64,000 nucleotides of DNA, from positions 9,404 through 73,403 of the forward strand of contig JBBQUW010000012.1 of assembly GCA_038212095.1 (NCBI GenBank), given 5' to 3'. The notes under the pieces are model-generated. The model did no database searches. It was given only the letters and a program-made list of their open reading frames with translations, and had not been told where the DNA came from. This document shows positions 40,183 to 48,429 of this stretch, piece by piece (the first letter of the stretch is position 1; every line of letters begins with the position of its first letter). Both the position numbers and the translations under genes were made by a program. The DNA is from JAICYJ01 sp038212095 (GTDB lineage Bacteria; Actinomycetota; Thermoleophilia; Gaiellales; JAICJC01).

Positions 40183-40623
40183 ATGCGTGTAGCCGAGATC
40201 ATGCAGACCGAGCTGGTGACCTGCGATCAGGACACCACCACCGTGGCTGCAACCGTCCTGATGGGGGAGCGCGGCGTGGGAGCGATCCTGGTGATGGACG
40301 GGCCGCGGCTGGCCGGCATCTTTACCGAGCGCGACCTGTTGCGCGTGTTCGCCAGCGGTGACGATCTGCGCGAGCGCACGGTCGGCGAGCTGATGACGCG
40401 CGACGTGACCATGGCCCCGCCGGATGCCGATGTGATCTGGGCGGCCGACACGATGAAGCGGATCAGGTCCCGCCACCTGCCGGTGGGCGAGGATGGCATG
40501 GTGGCCGGCATAGTGTCGCTGCGCGACCTGTTCGTGACCGCGGAGGCGGTGCTGCGGCTCGACCCCGATGGTGCCGCCGCCGCGCGCGAGATGCTGGCAG
40601 CCGCCAGCGGTCGCCAAGCGTAA
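40183..40623 (+). CDS. Two-CBS-domain protein
   Basis: A 146-residue protein consisting of a tandem CBS pair (Bateman module). Typical strands and helices are seen: VAEIMQTELVTCDQDTTTVA, GIFTERDLLRVFASGDDL, VGELMTRDVTMAPPDADV, and GIVSLRDLFV. CBS pairs bind adenine nucleotides and regulate partners. Stand-alone CBS proteins are common in actinobacteria. It follows the permease terminator. Confidence 0.85.
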   Translation: MRVAEIMQTELVTCDQDTTTVAATVLMGERGVGAILVMDGPRLAGIFTERDLLRVFASGDDLRERTVGELMTRDVTMAPPDADVIWAADTMKRIRSRHLPVGEDGMVAGIVSLRDLFVTAEAVLRLDPDGAAAAREMLAAASGRQA

Positions 40624-40645
40624 CGCGCAGCCCGTCGAGAGGTCC

Positions 40646-41908
40646 TTAGGCCGGCGTCGTTGCAGAGACCTGTGACAGCGTCTCGGCGAACACTGAGGCG
40701 ATCAGCGCGATCTCGCTCTCGCCGATCACGAACGGCGGCGACACCTGCAGCGAGTGGCCTGCCAGACCGCGCGTCAGCACGCCGCGGTCGCGGCAACCCG
40801 CCACGATCCGGTCGACCAGGCCGGGGTCGGCAGCCCGGGCCCGCTCGTCGATCTCGATCGCGGCCAGGAGCCCGACTCCCGCTCGCACCTCGCTGACCAG
40901 CGGCAGCTCGACCAACGGCCGCATGGCATCTGCCACCAGCGGCTCGAGCCGCGTGACGCGCTGCAACAGCCCCTCCCGCTCCAGGATCTCGAGGTTGGCA
41001 AGCGCGGCGGCGCAGACGCTGGGATGGCCAGAGTAGGTGTAGCCGTGCCGGAACAGCGCCTTGCCCGGTGTAGTCCAGAACGGCTCCTGGATGCGCGGCG
41101 ACGCGATCACGGCGCCAAGCGGCAGATAGCCTGAGGTGATGCCCTTGGCGCAGGTGATGATGTCGGGCGTGATACCGAAGCGATGGCAGCCGAACCATGT
41201 CCCCAGCCGGCCGAAGCCGCAGACCACCTCGTCGGCGATCAGCAGCACGTCATGGGCGGCGCACAGCTCCTGCACCCGCTGCCAGTAGCCGGGCGTGGGA
41301 TGGAAGATGCCACCGGCGCCGGTCACCGGCTCGCCGATGAAGGCGGCGATCGAGTCGCCGCTCTGCTCGAACAGCCGCTCCAGCGCCGCGGTGTCGTCAT
41401 TGCCGACGGTGGCCGTTTCGGTCAGCAGCGGGCCGAACCCCTCGCGGTTGGCCGGAATGCCGGCCAGGCTGGTGCCGTACGCGTTCATGCCGTGGTAGCT
41501 GCGCTCGCGGTGCACGATCGTGCGCTTCTGCGGCCTGCCCAGCGCGTGCCAGTAGCGCAGCGCGAGCTTGCCCGCGGTATCGACCGCGTCCGATCCGCCG
41601 TTGGCGAAGAAGACGGCGCTGCCGGCCACCGGCGCCAGCGCCGAGACACGCTCTGCCAGCTCGATCGCGGGCCGGTTGGCGGTGCTGCCGAAGATGTCGT
41701 AGCAGGCGAGCTCGCGCATCTGGGCGGCGGCAGCGTCAGCGATCTCGCTGCGGCCATGGCCGACGCTGCAGTACCAGAGGCCGCCCTTCGCATCGACGTA
41801 CTCGCGTCCCTGCTCGTCCCAGACGCGCGCACCCTCACCGCGAGCGACGACGAACTCGCCATCCTTGACGAGTGCCATGTCCGCGAATGGGTGCCACAGC
41901 CTGCTCAT
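40646..41908 (-). CDS. Class III PLP-dependent aminotransferase
   Basis: A 420-residue aminotransferase. Seen: VDAKGGLWYCSVGHGRSEI, GSDAVDTAGKLALRYWHALG with the phosphate loop, SYHGMNAYGTSLAGIP, the Asp in LIADEVVCGFGRLG, the PLP-Lys in CAKGITSGYLPLGA, and the HGYTYSGHPSVCAAALA segment. Class III enzymes transaminate omega-amino acids, amines or pyruvate/beta-alanine. The linked transport and GS-like genes suggest amine metabolism, but the substrate cannot be read. Confidence 0.92.
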   Translation of the reverse strand: MSRLWHPFADMALVKDGEFVVARGEGARVWDEQGREYVDAKGGLWYCSVGHGRSEIADAAAAQMRELACYDIFGSTANRPAIELAERVSALAPVAGSAVFFANGGSDAVDTAGKLALRYWHALGRPQKRTIVHRERSYHGMNAYGTSLAGIPANREGFGPLLTETATVGNDDTAALERLFEQSGDSIAAFIGEPVTGAGGIFHPTPGYWQRVQELCAAHDVLLIADEVVCGFGRLGTWFGCHRFGITPDIITCAKGITSGYLPLGAVIASPRIQEPFWTTPGKALFRHGYTYSGHPSVCAAALANLEILEREGLLQRVTRLEPLVADAMRPLVELPLVSEVRAGVGLLAAIEIDERARAADPGLVDRIVAGCRDRGVLTRGLAGHSLQVSPPFVIGESEIALIASVFAETLSQVSATTPA

Positions 41909-41960
41909 GCCGTGGACGATATCAGCGCCTGGAACAGCGGCGCGCTGTGCTCACGCGTAC

Positions 41961-42437
41961 TCAGGAAGCGGCGATCGCCGACAGCGTGGCCGCGCCAAGC
42001 GCCACCGCGCCGCGATCGATGTCGCCAACGCGGCGTACCATCTCGTTCTCGAGGGCGTCGCTGGCCTGGCGAGCGAGCCTGCGGCCCTCGTCGGTCAGCC
42101 GCGTCTGGCCCTGCGCGCCGCTTCGTACGGCGTAGCCGCGCGCAGCAAGGCGCAGCGCGATCTGCTTGGCCTGGCTGAGGCTGGCCGCCAGCAGCTCGGC
42201 CAGCACACGCGTGTTGACGGCCTCGCTGTCGGGACAATCACTGAGCAGGAGCAGCGCGTACAGCTCCATGGGGCGCAGGTCGACGTCGCGCGCAATCTCC
42301 AACACGGATCGGTCGAGGGTTCGAAGCAGCCGCAGCCCTGCCGGCACACCGGTGGGCGCGTCCAGTGCAGCGGGAGGGGGATTGGTAACTAGCGCGAGTC
42401 GGACAGCGCTGCGGCTGATGGTGTGATGCACGCCCAT
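41961..42437 (-). CDS. MarR-family transcriptional regulator
   Basis: A 158-residue protein. The winged HTH covers about 55-130: MELYALLLLSDCPDSEAVNT, TRVLAELLAASLSQAKQIAL, LAARGYAVRSGAQGQTRLTD, then EGRRLARQA. MarR proteins bind palindromes and respond to phenolic ligands. It is divergent from the alpha/beta hydrolase gene at 42821 (with 383 bases in between), so it may regulate that gene or itself. No palindrome was recognised by eye. Confidence 0.8.
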   Translation of the reverse strand: MGVHHTISRSAVRLALVTNPPPAALDAPTGVPAGLRLLRTLDRSVLEIARDVDLRPMELYALLLLSDCPDSEAVNTRVLAELLAASLSQAKQIALRLAARGYAVRSGAQGQTRLTDEGRRLARQASDALENEMVRRVGDIDRGAVALGAATLSAIAAS

Positions 42438-42820
42438 GGCGGCATGATCCCTCAGCCGCGGCCGCGGCGCCCTCGCCGTTTTGCGGTATCTTTTGGCTGC
42501 GTTGTGGTGACGTCAGCGATCGCCGTCGCGCCGCTCACCCTCGCCGGGCGGGTCGTCCGACAGCTCGCCGAAGCCGTGTTGTTCGAGCAGCTTGGCGACC
42601 GCGATCCAGCTTCGTGGCTGGTTCGTGGTGGTCGCGGCGGCGTCGGGGCTGTCGGCAGAAGGGTGCATGGGCGCGTGACGCTAGCTGCCGCGGACGCCCC
42701 GCGCAACTCCCATCCACGCAGTTTGCGAAGATCTGCTGAAGGCGCGGGAAGCGGGTGCGGTGGGACTACCATGCGCCCGCTGGCCGGCGGTCATTCGGCA
42801 TCCGACGAACGGAGATCTCC
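42438..42820. other. Intergenic region between MarR and hydrolase genes
   Basis: 383 bases without a convincing coding frame, repeat or RNA gene. Frames that exist are short and basic and lack ribosome sites. Confidence 0.4.
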
Positions 42821-43705
42821 GTGGAGCAACGAGAGCATGGGATCGTGGTTGACGGTGGACGCACGTTGCACTTTCGCGAGTCCGGCGATCTCGACGGGCC
42901 GTTGGTGTTTGTGCACCACGGATCGCCCGGCGCGGGCCTGCAGCAGCCCAAGGTCGTCCGCGATGCCGCCGGGCGGGGACTGCGACTGATCGCGCACGAC
43001 CGTCCCGGATACGGCGGGTCGACGCGGCTTCCCGGCCGCCGAGTCGATCATGTCGCCGCCGACGTCGCGGCGATTGCCGATTACCTCGGCGTGCAGCGGT
43101 TCGCCGTGTGGGGTGCGTCCGGTGGCGGGCCGCACGCGCTGGCCTGCGCAGCGCTGCTCCCTGACCGGGTGGTTGCCTGCGCTGCGATCGCCTCGCCGGC
43201 GCCGTACGCCGCGGAGGGCCTCGACTGGACTGCGGGCATGGGTGAGCTGAACGTGTCCGAGTTCGCGATTCTCGCCCAAGGCCCGGAAGCTCATATGGCG
43301 TTTCTGCGCGGCGAGGCGAACGGGTTGCTGTCGGCCGGCCCCGGGGAGCTGCGGGCGGCCCTCTCCACGGTGCTGTCGGAGGTCGACCGCGAGGCGCTGA
43401 CCGACGAGCTGGCCGTCCACCTGACCGAGAATCTCCGGCTGGGGCTCGAGCAGGGTGTTGAGGGCTGGCATGACGAGTCGGTCGCGACCTACGAGCCGTG
43501 GGGCTTTGACCCCGCCGCGATCGACGTGCCGACCCAGGTCTGGCATGGCGAGCAGGATCGGTTCGTGCCGGCGGCGCACGGCCGCTGGCTGGCCGAGCGG
43601 ATCCCAGCGGCTGACGCCCACATCAGCGCCGAGCATGGCCATGTCAGCCTGATCTCGATGAGCGTTCCGCGCGTGCATGCGTGGATGGCGGAGCTCCTCG
43701 CCTGA
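42821..43705 (+). CDS. Alpha/beta-fold hydrolase
   Basis: A 294-residue protein. The nucleophile elbow is VWGASGGGPHALAC (Ser in GASGG), the oxyanion region VFVHHGSPGAG, and the catalytic His in ISAEHGHVSLIS; the acid is probably in WHGEQDRFVP. Probably an esterase, lactonase or haloalkane-type hydrolase. GTG 42821 follows GGAG by 8 bases and gives the N-terminus EQREHGIVVDGGRTLHF. Divergent from MarR. Confidence 0.88.
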   Translation: MEQREHGIVVDGGRTLHFRESGDLDGPLVFVHHGSPGAGLQQPKVVRDAAGRGLRLIAHDRPGYGGSTRLPGRRVDHVAADVAAIADYLGVQRFAVWGASGGGPHALACAALLPDRVVACAAIASPAPYAAEGLDWTAGMGELNVSEFAILAQGPEAHMAFLRGEANGLLSAGPGELRAALSTVLSEVDREALTDELAVHLTENLRLGLEQGVEGWHDESVATYEPWGFDPAAIDVPTQVWHGEQDRFVPAAHGRWLAERIPAADAHISAEHGHVSLISMSVPRVHAWMAELLA

Positions 43706-43996
43706 TCAGCGGCCGTCGAGCCTGATCGTCCAGCGGTCGATCGATGCGATCTGCAGGTGCGACGGGTGCCATGGATCGCGGGCGAGGGTGGCGCGCACAT
43801 CGTCCTCGGATGCGGACTCGACGACCAGCGTGACGCGGTACTCGTCGGCCAGCGGGCCGCCCAGCACCACGAAGCCGGACTTCACCAACCCGTCCATGAA
43901 CGCGGCGTGTGCAGCCCAGTCCGACTGCTCCTCCAGTGGCCGTCCGACGACCAAATCGGGGCCCGACCGGGTGAGGCCGATCAGGAACGTCGCCAT
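43706..43996 (-). CDS. YCII-related protein
   Basis: A 96-residue protein. A short N-terminal strand (MATFLIGLTRSGPDLVVG), HAAFMDGLVKSGFVVLGGPLAD and TLVVESASEDDVRATLARDPW match the ferredoxin-like YCII fold, whose members bind small molecules. It shares its 3' end with the hydrolase (stop-to-stop distance zero). It is the last chromosomal gene before the defence island. Confidence 0.8.
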   Translation of the reverse strand: MATFLIGLTRSGPDLVVGRPLEEQSDWAAHAAFMDGLVKSGFVVLGGPLADEYRVTLVVESASEDDVRATLARDPWHPSHLQIASIDRWTIRLDGR

Positions 43997-44087
43997 GCGC
44001 GGACTCTAGTACGTCAGAAAGCCAGGCCGCTGCCTGATGGGACAGCTATAAGAAGTCCCTGCGCCGCCTGGTTGGGCGAGCTGGCCG

Positions 44088-44125
44088 CTATTTCTGAACA
44101 CGCTACTTGCAGCGTTCAGAAATAG
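44088..44125. repeat. Large hairpin at the boundary of the defence island
   Basis: CTATTTCTGAAC (44088-44099) and GTTCAGAAATAG (44114-44125) are perfect 12-bp inverted arms around 14 bases. AT-rich in a GC-rich setting. Placed between the backbone gene YCII and the first island gene. May be a terminator, recombination site or transposon-end relic. Confidence 0.55.
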
Positions 44126-44143
44126 ATTGTGCGGATTGGCACA

Positions 44144-44400
44144 GTGATTTGTGGCGCCGCGCGTCGTGCTGACCGGGCACTCGCGAGAGTTGGTGGCAAG
44201 CACACGCAACGCGAGATGGGGATGCGGATCGGCATCAGCCTCGACGTCTGCCGCCGCCTCGAACGCGGGAAGTATTCCAATCCGCCGATCCGGTGCTGAC
44301 GAACGCGGCACTCGTCCTTGACTGCCGACTCTCTGACATCCCGGAGGAGGTTGCTGCGCTGGACACGCTTCCGCTCGATGCAGCCTCCCAGGCTCTCTAG
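44144..44400 (+). pseudogene. Frameshifted XRE-like regulator
   Basis: From GTG 44144 the frame encodes KHTQREMGMRIGISLDVCRR and LERGKYSNPPIR, a Cro/CI-type HTH with the typical NPPI end, then hits a stop. In the next frame the expected continuation appears: TNAALVLDCRLSDIPEEVAAL to a stop at 44400. A single-base shift near 44297 explains both. Either a pseudogene or a sequencing error. Confidence 0.6.
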
Positions 44401-44498
44401 TCAACCGACTGGTGGTCGCGAGGCGCACTTCGGGTTCTGACTCACGGTCTAGGCAGTCAGCGGCAAACAACGACCGCGCCGGAGACTACGATCGAACG

Positions 44499-45095
44499 AT
44501 GAGCCAGTCCGCCGACTCCTCGAACTGGGAGGAATTATGGCCCTCGATCTGGGGTCAGGTTGAGATCGTCCCCATCGGTGCGAGTGGGAGCCATCGAATC
44601 GTTATCGACCACCTGCTGCCGCCGAGCGCCGGTACTGGTCAGTCTGGGCTCCGCATCTCAACCAAACGCGCCGCCAGGCTCACAAGTGGCGACTTCGATC
44701 CCGATGCCGCCGAAATTGTCCACCAGCGAATGGCCGCGAAGAAAGGACGTGTGATCGTAGCTTTCGATTCCGGATCCGGACTTGTTCTGAGCGCGCTTGC
44801 GTTTCACATTGAGACTACGAAGCCGGTGCTAGTCAAGGCCTTTGCTGTGGAACTTCAAGAGGGTCGCCCAACCATCCGTGGCCTAGCCGCGCGACGGATC
44901 CTCAAGGCGTACGCCCACGTGGTGAGCGCAAAGCTGAACAAAACCGGGGACGTCTACTTCGGCAAGCCCAAGAGGGCTGATGAAGCACTAAAGGCCGAGT
45001 TGAAAGCGTTGGGGTTTCAGCTCGGCAGGCAGAATATGTTCGAACGAGCCGCTGAATACTACCGCCAGCCAGCTGACCAAACGTCGGAGCTTTAG
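44499..45095 (+). CDS. Unknown protein of the defence island, 198 aa
   Basis: ATG 44499 has GGAG 10 bases upstream. The 198-residue product is soluble with alternating beta and alpha segments: VEIVPIGASGSHRIVIDHLL, GRVIVAFDSGSGLVLSALAF, VKAFAVELQEGRPTIRGLAA, then helical ALKAELKALGFQLGRQN. No motif recognised. It converges on the HTH gene with a 4-base overlap of the two stop codons. Context suggests a defence or element-associated role. Confidence 0.6.
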   Translation: MSQSADSSNWEELWPSIWGQVEIVPIGASGSHRIVIDHLLPPSAGTGQSGLRISTKRAARLTSGDFDPDAAEIVHQRMAAKKGRVIVAFDSGSGLVLSALAFHIETTKPVLVKAFAVELQEGRPTIRGLAARRILKAYAHVVSAKLNKTGDVYFGKPKRADEALKAELKALGFQLGRQNMFERAAEYYRQPADQTSEL

Positions 45096-45538
45096 TCGTC
45101 TTCATTTGATCCTGAGACGCCGATCAGCGACCCTCGTGGATCACCCCGCGTCTCTTGAACGGCGGCTGCGGCTTGGACGTACAACTCGGCAGGGAGGTAC
45201 TTCTTCGCTTGCGCGAGCCACTCCTGGCGATCGGCCTCGGGCTGGCGTAGCTTCCGAAGGAACGCATCAACCTCCTGCTCGACGAGGCCAGCGTGCTTCG
45301 CGCAATGGACATTCGCGTACTCGACGAGGTCGAATGCGACTTCGCTGACGAGTCGATTGCGGTAGCGCGTACGCGCCAGCTCCAGCACTTGGCGGGCAGG
45401 TATGTGCTTCGCCTTGCCGCTTTTGATCCGTTCCACATCATGCCGGCTAAGCGTCGACTCGTTAACGCCCAGCATCAACGCCGCGGCACCCTGGGTTGGG
45501 TATGCGATTGCTGGGATCCTCTCTACTGCGATAGCCAT
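45092..45538 (-). CDS. HTH-containing protein, 148 aa
   Basis: ATG 45538 follows GAGGATG. Residues about 10-45 look like a helix-turn-helix (IAYPTQGAAALMLGVNESTL, then SRHDVERIKSGKAKHI), and the remainder is helical (QVLELARTRYRNRLVSEVA ... HAGLVEQEVDAFLRKL). It may repress genes of the island. A 9-bp tandem repeat (GCAAGGATT, three times) lies 27 bases upstream of its start and could be its operator. Longer upstream frame has no coding character. Confidence 0.55.
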   Translation of the reverse strand: MAIAVERIPAIAYPTQGAAALMLGVNESTLSRHDVERIKSGKAKHIPARQVLELARTRYRNRLVSEVAFDLVEYANVHCAKHAGLVEQEVDAFLRKLRQPEADRQEWLAQAKKYLPAELYVQAAAAVQETRGDPRGSLIGVSGSNEDD

Positions 45539-45564
45539 TTCATCCTCATCTGCCCTCAGTGTAG

Positions 45565-45600
45565 GCAAGGATTGCAAGGATTGCAAGGATTTCACGGATT
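45565..45600. repeat. Tandem 9-bp repeat (iteron-like)
   Basis: GCAAGGATT at 45565-45573, 45574-45582 and 45583-45591, then TCACGGATT at 45592-45600. Located in the leader of the HTH gene. Could be an operator for that HTH protein. Confidence 0.65.
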
Positions 45601-46077
45601 GAGTAGCTGTATCGACCTTCGGAGACGCATCCTTGAGACGCGCTCCCGGCACTCTCCATGTCGGACCTCCTCGCTCCCACACACCTGAGTAGCTCCCGCC
45701 CGGGTGATCACGCGCTAACCGAGGCGCGGTGGTCACAAGGGAGCGCCAGGCTGAACTGATCGAGGGTGAAGCGGCCCCAACGGCCTCACGCAGAGCGATT
45801 GAACGGCAACCAGAGCGCGCTGGCTCGATTCGAGCAGGGCCGCTACCGCTCGCTCGATGCAAAGCCCGCTCACCCCTGCGTGTTGAAGGTGCGATTTGAG
45901 CTCCGGGGAATTTATGCCAGATCTCCCGCAACTCTCGAATCGCCCTCACATCGCAAGGCGTACTGCAAAATCATGAGGGATATGGCTCGACGGGGTCGAG
46001 GTGTCGATCGAGAGCCTTAGCGATGCTCATCCCAGGACGCGGCCCGTCGCCGAGGAGCTCTCGATAGAAGGTTCAAC
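45601..46077. other. Intergenic stretch with no clear gene
   Basis: Roughly 480 bases between the tandem repeat and the JAB gene. Frames present have no ribosome site or recognisable motif; a decayed gene is possible. Confidence 0.35.
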
Positions 46078-46553
46078 TCAGGCATCAAACGGCCGAATGC
46101 GAGTGTGCCGCAGGGTTTCCTCCTTCGTGTCCCAAAGAAAGCCGCCGAGTTCCCCCAACCTGACCTTTCTACCGTGCGCACTGGTGGCTTGGATGAGCAC
46201 GACCGGCGCCGGGAGAGCGGGGCCTGGATCGTTCGCGATCGTTCTAGCGGCCGTCGAGTCGCGTCCGCTGGGCCTGGCGACGCCTCTTGGGTGTGTGTGC
46301 CAGTCTCCGAGGTATCGCAATTGGCTATCGGACTCGCGGTAAACGTGGTCAATGAGCCTTTGGGTGTGCTCGCGGTCCGGCCCGTATCCCCACAGCCGGT
46401 GCTTTGCAGCTGGGCCTGGCCCGAACGCCTGGACGACGACGGACCGTCGTTCTCGGCCAGGTAGCCAAACAGGCTTCCGCCTGTTTCTCTGAGCCAATGG
46501 CGCCTCGACTCTCGCTCGATCACTGCCTTGGCGTCCTCCTGAATCCAAATCAC
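46078..46553 (-). pseudogene. JAB/MPN-type metallopeptidase, frameshifted
   Basis: The gene begins at GTG 46553, overlapping the E1-like stop (GTGA). The first frame gives IWIQEDAKAVIERESRRHWL and the family ETGGSLFGYLAENDG, then loses the pattern. At about 46445 the next frame continues: SVVVQAFGPGPAAKHRLWGY and the JAMM zinc motif LGDWHTHPRGVARPSGRDS (HxH...S..D). One indel separates the halves. JAB proteins beside E1-like proteins process ubiquitin-like or tail peptides, as Cap3 does in CBASS. Either inactive or a sequencing error. Confidence 0.7.
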
Positions 46554-47570
46554 GCTGGACACACAGGACACTCCGGGTGTCGCGGCAGCTTGCCTTCGTG
46601 CCAGCGGTCGGCGGCAGCCCGAAGCTTGAGCACGATCCAGTCCGGGCCGGTGGGATAGTCGGTGATCGCGGCTGTTTGGACGGTCATGCGCGCGGTCGCT
46701 GCGATCACCTCTTGAGTGTCGAAGCCAGCGCACGAGGCGGCCGGGTGAGAACAGCCGTAGGGCGTGAAGTGATCGAGGATTCCCTCAGGCACCATCGGAA
46801 TCGAGCCGCTTCGTTGGTGTATCCTGAAGCACTCGGGGCAACCGCCACCGGGCTTGAAGGCGACGACGCGGCCGCCGACACCGCCCGGCGTGATCGCCGC
46901 CATGATCAGCGGCACACCCTCTGCCATGCAGTGTCTCCAGAGGGCGTCGGTGACCATCGCGGATCCTGTTGCATCCACCACGACAGCGGATGCGCTGATC
47001 AGATCATGGATCCTCTGTCTTGACTCGATGCTCCCGCCCACCTGAAGCACGTGTGCACGCGTGGAGACCAGCGGATTGGCGCGCGCGGCCAGCTCAGCCA
47101 CCGCCTCGGCCTTGAACCGCCCGGCATGATCAACGGTCAGCACGTGACGCACACCGTTGTTCACATCAAAGACGTCGCTGTCGACCAGATCGATGGCACC
47201 GGCTCCGGCGCGAGCTATCTCAAGTGCGAGCGGGCCACCGAGTGAGCCCGCACCAACGATCGTGATCACGGCCTTCTCGAATCCCCTGAGCTCTCGAGTG
47301 CGTGCCCGTTGGACAAGCCGGCTCAGGGCCTGGGTAGCGAACTCCCGTACCCGCTCAACCGACTCATCAGCGCGCTGGGTAATCTCAAACACCCGCCACG
47401 CGCGGCGATGATCGCCTCGACGCGGCGCCTCCTCGAAGTAGGAGACCGCGACCACAAACGTCTTTGACTGAAGACGCCGGCCTTTCTTGTGGCCCTTCTT
47501 GCCCACCGACACGTTCCTTGGCAGTTGCCGGACGGCCTCCCTGAGCGGTTCGAACCGTCCACGGGCGCGA
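46550..47570 (-). CDS. E1/ThiF-like adenylating protein, 5' truncated
   Basis: The E1/ThiF Rossmann core is intact: ITIVGAGSLGGPLALEIARA (GxGxxG), IDLVDSDVFDVNNGVRH, FKAEAVAELAARANP, and DATGSAMVTDALWRH. Two CxxC pairs (GGCPECFRI and ECPVCPA) probably bind zinc, and PAASCAGFD is a candidate catalytic Cys. The N-terminal partner domain seen in E2-E1 fusions such as Cap2 is missing: homology starts near 47570, where the sequence switches from HsdS. The first usable start is GTG 47512. It is coupled to the JAB gene by GTGA. Confidence 0.75.
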
Positions 47571-48429
47571 CTCCAACCTTCTTGAAGTACGGACGCAGCT
47601 TGCCGAAGAGAATATCCCCCGCCTTGAATCGGCTCGTCGTCCCAGAAACGCTTGATCGCTCTCCCCAGGCGGAGAGAACAGTTGATCCGCGAGGCATGAC
47701 GTCCAGTCCGATGTAGGGACTGTGATCGTCTCGTGTGCCGGCGGGCGCCGTATCCTTGACCAACTGGACGACCTCCCGCAGTTCGACCACGCGCCATGCC
47801 CTGGGAATCATCCCAATCTCCGAATCGACTAAGTCGTCTGCGCCGTCGAAGTCGATGAACCGAGACCGGAACACAGCCTCGCCGATCTGTTCGAGCGTCA
47901 AGCAAATACGTCGATTCAACTCGATCTTCTCGTCGAAGACGCCCAACGTGGTCGCGACGGCGCGTTGCCGGGGCAGCGATGGCAGCGCGATGGGAAGCGA
48001 CGAAAACGTCTTTTTGTTCAGAATCGGCTGCGCGGATCCACCCGCCGCGAGCTGTCTGAACTCGGCGCGACGAGCGAGCAGAGCGTAATAGACGAACATT
48101 GGATCCGCGATGTCTTCCCGGACAATGATCGAGTTGATCTGCTGGTTTGTGACTGAGTTCGCGCCTGCTATGGCAACCTTTCCCATGTCCGAACCGATGC
48201 AGGACACCATTACGCTGCCGCAGGGGATGGTGGCGCTCACCACAGACCCAAGTCCATGCGGGCTGAGGTTACGGAGTGTCCGCTCGATCACTCGCCTGCC
48301 GTCCATGTCACTAGGCGTAACGAATGGGACGTCGCCCCCAAAGTCCTCCGGGAGCGCTCCGGGAGGGGTTCGCCCAGTTACGACTCGCCCGAGATCAGAG
48401 ATGGTGACGGTCGAACCATGCTTACTCAA
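47323..48429 (-). pseudogene. hsdS: Type I restriction specificity subunit HsdS, 3' truncated
   Basis: TTG 48429 overlaps the HsdM stop by 8 bases. The first target-recognition domain is complete: VTISDLGRVVTGRTPPGALPED with VPFVTPSDMDG, then the conserved helical spacer LPSLPRQRAVATTLGVFDEK. The second domain starts (IPRAWRVVELREVVQLV, YIGLDVMPRGST, KAGDILFGKLRPYFKKVG) and stops matching near 47570. From there to the stop at 47323 the frame is out of phase with the joined E1 gene. The specificity subunit is therefore probably non-functional. Confidence 0.8.

Noticed and set aside
46078..47570. Type II CBASS (Cap2/Cap3) system
   Set aside because: No CD-NTase or effector gene is present and both relevant genes are damaged; only the E1 and JAB families are supported.
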